NCBI GenBank assembly: GCA_002284615.2
Contig: MU069978.1
Location: 1 to 29,252, forward strand
Source: Dunaliella salina
Taxonomy: Eukaryota; Chlorophyta; Chlorophyceae; Chlamydomonadales; Dunaliellaceae
Direction: 5' to 3'
Length of the DNA: 29,252 nucleotides
Shown here: one piece after another, positions 27,201 through 29,252 of the stretch
Position numbering within the stretch: position 1 is the stretch's first letter
Layout of the letters: each line of letters begins with the position of its first letter
Notes under the pieces: generated by a model
Database searches by the model: none
Told to the model about the DNA's origin: nothing
Seen by the model: the letters and a program-made list of their open reading frames with translations, nothing else
Translations under genes and position numbers: made by a program

Positions 27201-27773
27201 CCTGGTCTCACAGCACCCTGCAGTACTGTGATGGCTTGCCGCGGGTATGCCCCCAGCACCGTCCCCAGAGTGGCCAGCGACTCCTCACTTATCCACCTTT
27301 CTACAACCGGGCCCCCCTAGTCTCACAGCACTTTGCAGCGTTGTGACGGCTCAAACCCGCATTCATACCAGACGCACCACAGCATCAGACCCACCTCTTT
27401 ACTACTGGCCCTCGTAGTCTCACAGCACTATGCAGTGTTTGATGGCGCGCCGCAGGTCACCTCCAGACATGGCCCCAAAGAAGCCAGCAATTCCTTACCC
27501 ATCACACTTACTTCTTACAACCGGCCCTCCTAGTCTCAACGCACTCTGCAGTGTTGTTATGGCTTGCACAACACATCGCTGCATCAGACCCACCTCTTTA
27601 CTACTGGCCCTCCTAGTCTCACAGCACTCTGCAGTGTTGTAATGGCACGTCGCAGGTCACCTCCAGACACCGCCCCCAAAGTGGCCAACGACTCCTCACT
27701 CAGCTGCACGTGCTCCTGCTCGCAGATGAAGTTGATGCGCTCACCCATCACAGTCTCATGCAGGGGCTTGAAC
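14908..27773 (-). CDS. RFC4: RFC4, replication factor C subunit (C-terminal half, four exons)
   Basis: Spliced on the minus strand as 27773-27594, 24463-24364, 21299-21204 and 15042-14908, giving 511 coding bases that end in TAA. RFC4 is one of the small AAA+ subunits of the clamp loader that opens PCNA and places it on primer-template DNA in the nucleus. The order of blocks matches the eukaryotic RFC4 family (human p37, plant RFC4): FKPL, GDLRRAITTLQSA, ILDVAGQIP, QQLLQACKS, GYAAQQVMLQL, DKDLVDGADEHLQLL. All introns are GT-AG. Phases agree: phase 2 between the first two exons (AG|G = Arg), phase 0 at the other two. Introns are 3130, 3064 and 6161 bp. Walker A/B and the N-terminal exons lie beyond the right edge. 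The degree of conservation and absence of internal stops suggest a working gene. A close paralogue (RFC2 or RFC5) is possible but the C-terminal DGADEHLQL block fits RFC4 best. Confidence 0.92.
15043..15350 (-). repeat. Tandem array of the last exon's acceptor edge
   Basis: The exon start with its acceptor is repeated twice more upstream (minus sense), at about 15121-15172 and 15270-15330. The first retains CTTGCAG and would read KAGVQEAMMA then stop. The second would read EIGALEAMAVA but its AG context is altered (CACAAG). Intronic sequence (GGGGAC..., TGCTCATCA) is repeated along with the exon part, giving irregular units of about 110-150 bp. Confidence 0.75.
15445..15560 (-). mobile_element. 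LINE 3'-tail fragment (copy 3)
   Basis: GGCAGAGAGACTTTCACC followed by AATCAAGGAAAAGGGGCCGC is a diverged form of the LINE terminal motif. The next part (GTGCACAGCCCGTATGGCCC) matches the copy at 20249-20340 better than the main LINE, so the two belong to a distinct subfamily. Confidence 0.65.
15561..15940. other. Intron sequence with short ATGCAGCTCAGGGCA repeats
   Basis: GATGCATGCAGCTCAGGGCA occurs at about 15409 and again at about 15714. CAGCGTCAGCTTNAAGG also recurs. No gene seen. Confidence 0.45.
15945..16053. repeat. 26-bp direct repeats flanking the U2 fragment
   Basis: GATGCTGCTGTAGCTCAAGA then ACAATG on the left and GATGCTGCTGTAGCTTTAAA then ACAATG on the right. Further GATGCTGCTGTAG copies at about 15920 weaken the case for a pure target duplication, because the region is itself repetitive. 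Confidence 0.6.
15977..16029 (-). ncRNA. U2 snRNA 5' fragment (pseudogene or SINE head)
   Basis: The minus strand reads CTACCTCTCTCGGCCTTTTG then GCTAACATCAAGTGGAGTAT and CTGGTC. This follows the first ~50 nt of eukaryotic U2 (stem I CTCGGCCTTTTGGCTAAG, then the ATCAAGTGTAGTATCTG block). Differences include AAG to AAC and, in the branch-point recognition box, GTAGTA to GGAGTA. Homology stops at about 50 nt, so stem IIa onward, the Sm site and stems III/IV are absent. It is not a functional U2 gene. A near-duplicated 26-bp sequence flanks it (15945-15970 and 16028-16053, GATGCTGCTGTAGCT...ACAATG), as a retroposition footprint would. Confidence 0.75.
16310..16976 (+). repeat. ~665-bp dispersed repeat, unit A
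   Basis: Shares landmarks in order with units B and C: CCGGCATGTGTGAACAGGAT; an ATTCAAAATC/ATTCGGAATC block with GAGA.C.ATC.ATTGGT.TAC; a G-rich TCGGTGGGG tract; GGGTCTGTATGCACAGC; CATGCACGCAAGGGTGTGGG; TTTTTGCCCCATAACT; GATTGGGGCACTGGAAGGGG. No stable open frame spans the units, so it reads as non-coding repetitive DNA. Confidence 0.8.
16977..17644 (+). repeat. ~665-bp dispersed repeat, unit B
   Basis: Directly abuts unit A in the same orientation, making a tandem pair. It ends CCAAAATTTATACG where the hAT-derived element begins. Confidence 0.8.
17637..18788 (-). mobile_element. hAT-derived element with TIRs, about 1.14 kb
   Basis: Inverted ends AGGGTTTGCACAAACGTTAT (left, from 17646) and the inverse of AGGGTTCGCACAAACGTTAT (right, to 18779) differ at one of 20 positions. 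Sub-terminal AACGTTATA words are dense at both ends (17690-17740 and 18620-18765). Placing the ends one base further out (17645, 18780) gives 8-bp flanks TTTATACG and ATCATACG, 6 of 8 identical and compatible with an old hAT duplication. It encodes a single short protein with both BED-like and hAT-dimerisation segments and no catalytic domain. It lies in the last RFC4 intron at the junction of oppositely oriented ~665-bp repeats. Confidence 0.82.
18001..18564 (-). CDS. Short hAT-derived protein: BED-like finger joined to dimerisation-type tail
   Basis: Up to 187 codons. An ATG at codon 12 (about 18531) is the likely start because the first codon is not ATG. Residues 12-60 are acidic and Glu-rich. 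Residues about 69-128 resemble a BED finger (EYWAWLKPVL, a Cys pair spaced C-x3-C in QCRLVCNRGG, then NPAKSARDHY). The C-terminal part, FTKPKNRLTLERAKKLAYVR then TNMNSM, is the conserved ending of the hAT dimerisation region. The whole catalytic region between them is missing, so the frame looks like an internal-deletion derivative that stayed open. It could bind element ends and dimerise without cutting. Alternative: fortuitous frame in a decayed transposase. It lies on the RFC4 coding strand. Confidence 0.6.
   Translation of the reverse strand: MTVRCSVELIGMSECGSGAEAGLGDEGEVEDEEEEAREDREKFEEQESAAQLRQDKPSSMSSGRRGRAEYWAWLKPVLMRKGPGKPLQCRLVCNRGGEAVCGKDLASDNPAKSARDHYTWWMQGPACGSRPSICARNFTKPKNRLTLERAKKLAYVRTNMNSMGARAEGPVMLSLADLDDDIGALDE
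18789..19540 (-). repeat. ~665-bp dispersed repeat, unit C (inverted)
   Basis: Read on the minus strand it follows units A and B: CAATCGATTGGTACACATAC, the purine tract, CCCATCACTCTGTCGC/GGGGCAAAAACTGAGCAGC equivalents, GATTGGGGCCCTGGAAGG. It even includes the start of a further unit (GGCGCAGGAGGC...GCCGGCACGT) up to the hAT end. Thus A and B point one way, C the other, with the hAT between. Confidence 0.75.
19545..19930 (+). repeat. Degenerate ~67-bp tandem repeat
   Basis: Core GAGCNAAGCAAGTGGCTGC followed by TCAAGTGTTGCCC recurs at least six times. Over 19577-19858 the units stay in one open frame and give repeats of 22-23 residues around AKQVAAFKC and AEQVAAVERC. There is no start, splice or homology evidence for a protein. 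It lies within an RFC4 intron on the opposite strand. Confidence 0.75.
19966..20205. repeat. ~95-bp tandem repeat, 2.5 units
   Basis: GGGCTGTTGTGAACCTTCT, GGATTTTCATGCGAAAAAGC and AAGGGCTGCTGCAAAACTCT recur in order, with the third, partial unit ending near 20205. Confidence 0.88.
20222..20345 (-). mobile_element. LINE 3'-tail fragment (copy 4)
   Basis: GTAGGCAGAGAAACCCTCCC then TACATCAATTAAGGAAAAAG is the shared LINE terminus. The adjoining ACACAGACCGTATGTCCCCG matches copy 3. Confidence 0.75.
20415..20720. repeat. Degenerate ~100-bp tandem repeat
   Basis: GGCTGATTGGGAAGCCTATT GCTCCTC and variants (TATGGCTGATTAGGAAGCCT) appear three times, separated by CTGTAGC/CCGTTACC words. The remainder up to 21050 shows no gene. 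Confidence 0.7.
21067..21203. repeat. (CA)n/(GT)n microsatellite forming the RFC4 intron donor
   Basis: On the gene strand the exon ends ATACAG and the intron starts GTGTGTGTG, directly as (GT)n for about 55 bases. A break CACCTGTN at 21138-21145 contains an undetermined base. It duplicates the exon-edge word CACCTGT found at 21201-21207, so the tract is either two GT arrays separated by a copied donor or an assembly join. Confidence 0.95.
21204..21299 (-). CDS. RFC4: RFC4 exon (collar domain, GYAAQQ)
   Basis: Ninety-six bases, phase 0 at both ends, 32 codons: VDGAICNGYAAQQVMLQLQG then LLLEDAEASDIQ. It corresponds to the RFC4 helix pair that in relatives reads like EVDNIVAEGYPASQI. Acceptor AATTTTGCAG at 21309-21300 and donor GTGTGT at 21203. 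It is followed in the protein by KAGALEAM of the last exon. Confidence 0.9.
21300..21475 (-). repeat. Tandem array of this exon's acceptor edge, ~50-bp units
   Basis: Upstream of the exon the sequence ACATGTGTTAATTTTGCAGG plus TGG and about 24 exon-like bases (CACAATTTGTGATGGGTAC) recurs three to four times. Units near 21340 and 21440 keep an intact TTTTGCAG|GTG acceptor. The unit near 21385 has changed to TGTGCAGG. The array therefore offers several potential acceptors in front of the true one. Confidence 0.85.
21495..21560 (+). mobile_element. LINE 3'-tail fragment (copy 5, opposite strand)
   Basis: TAATGTAGGGAGAGTTTCTC then TGCCTACGTAGATTTTTTTT is the LINE terminus in the opposite orientation to all other copies here, ending in a T-rich tail. 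Confidence 0.7.
21600..21850. repeat. ~80-bp tandem repeat, three units
   Basis: GCACCAGCCTGTTGATGCAC TGCACCAGCCT followed by TCACTGAGCTCACCGAG. Three copies with decaying spacing. Confidence 0.8.
21941..22357 (+). CDS. Hypothetical open frame, 138 codons, not recognised
   Basis: The frame starts at a non-ATG codon. It contains a hydrophobic stretch (WLAIALAITFGPYPVPLGMS) and a mixed C-terminal half (SEESVTDFTSGKRRYAQMNT). It lies antisense within an RFC4 intron. It may be a fossil or a chance frame. No family assigned. Confidence 0.2.
   Translation: MQLIDVSTWGCSYWLAIALAITFGPYPVPLGMSILARTIHGIHLPPMLPLRTWMQASEAASRQKSIMADACTSLQVLQSEESVTDFTSGKRRYAQMNTEHLDACSLLFAHVVHLEFGVKGVSAPLSKRFLSPHYLLQG
22406..22522. 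other. Imperfect hairpin with ~35-bp arms
   Basis: AGTTTGCCTAGTCCAGCACA AGCCGTGGGCTGACA at 22406-22440 is inverted at 22488-22522 with a handful of mismatches, around a loop of about 47 nt. It could be a foldback element or small-RNA precursor within the intron. Confidence 0.7.
22610..22745. repeat. Tandem duplication, about 80 bp apart
   Basis: GGCATGCCAGGAGCTCCTCT, GGGCCAGAATCTACTTGAAC recur as AGCATGCCAGGAGCTCCCCT and AGGCCAGAACCTACTTAAAC. Confidence 0.85.
22880..23405. other. Intron sequence without a supported gene
   Basis: A plus-strand frame ending at 23072 (SEALLVVKRFQLLLCALGKL) looks protein-like for about 45 codons but has no start, homology or splice support. The sequence at 23300-23370 is ATT/ATC-rich. 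Confidence 0.4.
23410..23982 (-). mobile_element. Terminal-inverted-repeat element, 573 bp, TTCGAA-rich
   Basis: Left end TACCGTAGCTACACGGCCAA at 23410 and the inverse of TACCGTAGCTACACGACCAA at 23982. If TA is a target duplication the inverted repeats are CCGTAGCTACACG..., as in Tc1/mariner-type insertion at TA. If TA belongs to the repeats no longer duplication is evident. Both sub-terminal regions are rich in TTCGAA and TTAATTAATT words. An 83-codon frame is inside. A diverged relative lies at 29065-29200. Confidence 0.78.
23583..23834 (-). CDS. Small open frame inside the TIR element
   Basis: Eighty-three codons. The N-terminal part (MASQAPSSSCNPLAKWLKPV, then AQQLLATQNKLALAKK) looks like a DNA-binding or linker segment, followed by KNPVGRPPGD, an AT-hook-like GRPxG core, and a duplicated GDSWVDVA created by a 24-bp tandem duplication (23603-23660). 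It may be the surviving N-terminus of the parental transposase. Family not identified. Confidence 0.35.
   Translation of the reverse strand: MPKMASQAPSSSCNPLAKWLKPVTPAQQLLATQNKLALAKKDNKGQPVQQKNPVGRPPGDSWVDVAWGDSWVDVACMDTSVCA
23983..24363. other. Intron sequence with a short relic of the ~665-bp repeat
   Basis: TTGGGACCTTGCCCACCCAA then GACCCTCCTTCCCCAATATG at 24053-24095 resembles the inverse of the G-rich stretch of units A-C. A palindrome CATAGACCATGGTCTATG sits at 24272-24289. The region just after the donor holds no coding sequence. Confidence 0.4.
24364..24463 (-). CDS. RFC4: RFC4 exon (ILDVAGQIP)
   Basis: One hundred bases. Acceptor ATTTTTTGCAG ends at 24464. The first G completes Arg with AG of the previous exon, then 33 codons: QTILDVAGQIPPEHIQQLLQ, ACKSRSFQELQKQ. 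Donor CAG|GTGTGTGAAG at 24363. It covers the linker from the AAA+ lid to the collar domain, matching relatives (DVAG.IP, A C K S G .F). The frame stays open past the donor for about 40 codons but homology stops there, so the donor is well placed. Confidence 0.92.
24464..24960. repeat. 45-bp minisatellite next to the exon acceptor, about nine units
   Basis: CATGACATTGTCCAAAGGAA TGGTTCAAAGGAATGCACCG CAAGA units run from about 24545, becoming diverged toward 24950. Because the unit is 15 codons long without stops, five of the frames stay open for 77-167 codons. The gene-strand unit (CATGTCTTGCGGTGCATTCC TTT) resembles the true acceptor tract (CTTGTCTTGGGGTGCATTTT TTGCAG), so the array probably grew from the intron's 3' end. 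Confidence 0.88.
25085..25280. repeat. ~90-bp tandem duplication
   Basis: TATTGCTTCCCTACCATAGG occurs at about 25161 and 25249, each preceded by TGTGGCCCTTGGGATAGCAC or its variant TGTGGTCCCGGGATATCGCA, and CTTCTGGCACAAAA/TTTGGCACAAAA. Confidence 0.85.
25410..25495. repeat. 27-bp T-rich minisatellite, three units
   Basis: ACTGGTGCTGTTTTTTTTCC ATTTACA repeated three times with small changes. Confidence 0.9.
25500..26450. other. Intron sequence, no gene or element supported
   Basis: Unique-looking sequence with a short GCATGATG-rich stretch at 26290-26400. The minus-strand frame at 26157-26498 has no recognisable motif. Confidence 0.45.
26455..26885. repeat. ~73-bp tandem repeat, about six units
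   Basis: Core GTGATGGTACCATGTTTACA TGTGGTTAATGCTCCATTAA GGAAGGTCGGTGCGAGCATT ATGCGTG. Units degrade toward both ends. Confidence 0.85.
26886..27204. other. Intron sequence, no gene supported
   Basis: TTCACACCAAACGCACT-type words foreshadow the exon-copy array to the right. Overlapping frames on both strands lack motifs. Confidence 0.4.
27205..27593 (-). repeat. Four degraded copies of the RFC4 exon end plus donor
   Basis: Downstream of the true exon its 3' part is repeated at about 27522-27575 (QAITTLQSALRLGGPVV), 27405-27495 (MSGGDLRRAI, then a one-base deletion), 27315-27352 (AVTTLQSAVRLGGP) and 27208-27300 (SEESLATLGTVLG, RQAITVLQGAVRPGG, then stop). The copy at 27405 keeps the donor context AAAGAG|GTGGGTCTGATG exactly. 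The intervening bases (ATTCATACCAGACGCACCAC) are copied too, giving ~100-bp units. Confidence 0.85.
27594..27773 (-). CDS. RFC4: RFC4 exon (AAA+ lid, FKPL to GDLRRAI)
   Basis: Acceptor GGTTGCAG ends at 27774. The first G completes the codon before Phe (Arg in relatives). The 59 codons begin FKPLHETVMGERINFICEQE and include LSEESLATLGAVSGGDLRRA and ITTLQSAVRLGGPVVK. This is the lid subdomain of the ATPase module, with GDLRRAI the conserved sensor-2 helix whose arginine contacts ATP. Donor AAAGAG|GTGGGT at 27593, phase 2. It is the intact member of a local family of partial copies on both sides. Confidence 0.95.
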
Positions 27774-28950
27774 CTGCAACCAAGGGGCAGGGTCACCGGT
27801 GACCCATCTGTGTGCCTGCTTGGTCAACGGTGTACTATCTGTGTGCCTGATTGCCGGGGAAGGTGATGCTCCTGCTCATCACAGTCTCATGCAGAGGTTT
27901 GAACCTGCAGCCAAGGGGCAGGGTCAACAGATAGTACACACTGTTGACGCTGTGCCTCACAGCTGCAAATCCAACCCTCTGCGAGTACTACCAATGTGCC
28001 TTGAAGGGGAGGGTGATGCGCCTGCTCCTCACCATCTCATGCAGAGGCTTGAACCAACGGTGTGCTATCAGTTGGCCCTGCTTCACAGCTGCAGGTTCAA
28101 GCCTCTGCGAGTAGTACCCGTGTGCCTGCTTGCAGGGTAAGGTGATGCGCCTGCTCCTCACCGTCTCATGCAGAGGCTTGAACCAACGGTGTGCTATCAG
28201 TTGGCCCTGCTTCACAGCTGCAGGTTCAAGCCTCTGCGAGTAACTCCCGTGTGCCTGCTTGCAGGGTAAGGTGATGCCCCTGCTCATCACAGTCTCGCAC
28301 AGTAAATGCGGACACCAGCAGCCATGAGGCAGGGTCGACAATGCAGTAAGCACTATGAGGCAGGGTCAACAATGCACAATGCACAAATTGTGCCTGCTTG
28401 CAGGTGAGGGTGATGCGCCCACTCATCACCATTTCGCGCCGAGAGTGCTTGCTTCTAGGGGGGGGGGGATGCACTCATTCATCGCAATTTTGCGCCAAGA
28501 CTGCTTGCAGGTGAGGGTGTGCCTGATTGCAGGTGAGGGTGATGCGCTCACTCATCACCATTTTGCGCCGAAACTGCTATCACCATTTTGTGCCAAGACT
28601 GCCTGCTTTTAGGTGAGGGTGATGCCCTCATTCATCACAATTTTGCGCCAAGACTGCTTGCAGGTGGGGGTGTGCTTGCAGATGTGGGTATGCCTGATTG
28701 CAGGTGAGGGTGATGCGCTCACTCATCACCATTTCGCACCGAGACCGCGGGCACCTGCTGCCCAGTCGCTTGTATAACCCTGTGCACCTGCACACATTTG
28801 GAGTTGACACACCTTTCACAATCTTATGCTGGTAATTGAGCCTGCAGCCATAAGACATATTCAGCAAGGGCCGGCAAAAGCGCCCAAGCGACCAACACAA
28901 TTGGAGACGATGCGCTCACTCATCTAATACAATGGCTGAACCTACAGCCA
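27774..28950 (-). repeat. Array of about ten partial copies of the RFC4 exon start plus acceptor
   Basis: On the gene strand, TGCAGGTTCAAGCCTCTGCA TGAGACTGTGATGAG and shorter derivatives recur at about 27865-27925, 28000-28060, 28120-28180, 28260-28300, 28395-28435, 28530-28570, 28605-28650, 28700-28740, 28800-28850 and 28905-28945. Many read ETVMSRRITLPCKQA or MVMSERITLTCNQ, against ETVMGERINFICEQE in the true exon. Some retain CTGCAGGTTCAA acceptors, others only the inner part joined to CTGCAAGCAGGCACA. Two larger units (27996-28115 and 28116-28236) are almost identical. The outer copies are the most diverged. Confidence 0.85.
28738..28790 (-). pseudogene. RFC4: Possible relic of the preceding RFC4 exon end
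   Basis: The minus strand reads CTGLYKRLGSRCPR with an AG just before it and GT just after (CCCGCG|GTCTCGG). RFC proteins have EPL.SRC just before FKPL, and CCG CG plus G TTC AAG would give SRCPRFKPL, phase included. The Lys-Arg in place of the usual Glu-Pro argues for a decayed copy rather than the working exon. Confidence 0.3.
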
Positions 28951-29039
28951 AACTATTAGCCAGGGCGTCATGCGTTGTAAAAAGAAGAATAGCTTGTGCA
29001 GCGAAGACAGGTGCACCACAAGCATTCTGCACATTGCAA

Positions 29040-29210
29040 TTTGCCCTGGCGAAACCTGTGTTTAAACAGTCCCCCCAAAAAATTAACAAAAATTTTGGTT
29101 TTGGTTCGAATGTGGGCCCTGGAATTGATATTTCAATTTGAATGGGTTTGATAGAAGATTGCTGGCATCAATTCCTCAACTTGAATACCCTTCGAATCCT
29201 CGCTGCTAGG
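29040..29210. mobile_element. Diverged relative of the TTCGAA-rich TIR element
   Basis: GTCCCCCCAAAAAATTAA, GGTTCGAATGT, GATATTTCAATTTGAATGGG and CCTTCGAATCC line up in order with GTCCCCCCAAAATAATTAA, ATTCGAATGT, AATATTTCAGTTCGAAGGG in 23437-23520. Ends are not identifiable. A short plus frame (28932-29141) overlaps but is not convincing. Confidence 0.5.
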
Positions 29211-29215
29211 GTGGT

Positions 29216-29252
<37 letters not shown>
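29216..29252. repeat. (CTG)n trinucleotide repeat at the window edge
   Basis: Uninterrupted CTG repeats of at least eleven units continuing beyond the window. It could be coding (poly-Leu, poly-Ala, poly-Ser or poly-Gln depending on frame), but no flanking frame supports that here. Confidence 0.95.

Noticed and set aside
28932..29141. Plus-strand frame starting MAEPTAKLLARAS
   Set aside because: Its beginning is antisense to a diverged copy of the RFC4 exon start and its end enters the TTCGAA-rich relic.

Overview
The window is nuclear eukaryotic DNA, very repeat-rich, with one recognisable host gene split across its right half. The evidence for a eukaryote is GT-AG introns, LINE, LTR, hAT and Helentron-like transposons, a U2 snRNA fragment, CCCTAA-type interstitial telomeric repeats and long (CA)n and (CTG)n tracts. 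The moderate GC content, TGCA-rich repeats and kilobase-scale repeat-filled introns suggest a green alga, perhaps a Dunaliella-like chlorophyte. That assignment is inference.

The host gene is the small clamp-loader subunit RFC4 on the minus strand. Four exons are visible, at 27594-27773, 24364-24463, 21204-21299 and 14908-15042. All splice sites are GT/AG, codon phases join cleanly, and the last exon ends in TAA. Together they encode about the C-terminal 170 residues: end of the AAA+ module, sensor-2-type GDLRRAI region, and C-terminal collar domain. The N-terminal exons (Walker A and B) must lie beyond the right edge. The three introns are about 3.1, 3.1 and 6.2 kb and are full of repeats.

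The most unusual observation is that exon edges of RFC4 have been copied locally in tandem. The acceptor plus first bases of the 27.7 kb exon recur roughly ten times up to about 28.95 kb. The 3' end plus donor of the same exon recurs four more times downstream. The 21.3 kb exon has an acceptor-plus-exon-start array upstream, and its donor lies directly in a (GT)n tract. The last exon has acceptor copies upstream and C-terminal copies downstream. The 24.46 kb exon abuts a 45-bp minisatellite that resembles its acceptor tract. This looks like intron growth by repeated duplication of splice-site-bearing segments.

The left half (1-14.76 kb) is a transposon graveyard. Left to right it holds: a (CA)n tract; an AT palindrome cluster; a 3.4-kb non-autonomous LTR element (775-4166) containing a LINE tail; GTAC-rich and telomere-like repeats; a long hairpin; a gag-only LTR element (5908-7505); two non-autonomous hAT elements with perfect 8-bp target-site duplications (7621-8292 and 9736-10448); and a decayed RNase H-bearing LINE (about 10.67-14.27 kb) interrupted by a 1.15-kb Helentron-like element, preceded by the 3' end of a second LINE copy.

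Within the RFC4 introns are a third hAT-derived element encoding a short fused BED/hAT protein (17645-18780), three copies of a roughly 665-bp repeat around it, a U2 snRNA 5' fragment, a TIR element with its own small ORF (23410-23982), hairpins and many minisatellites. No tRNA, rRNA or CRISPR array was seen.
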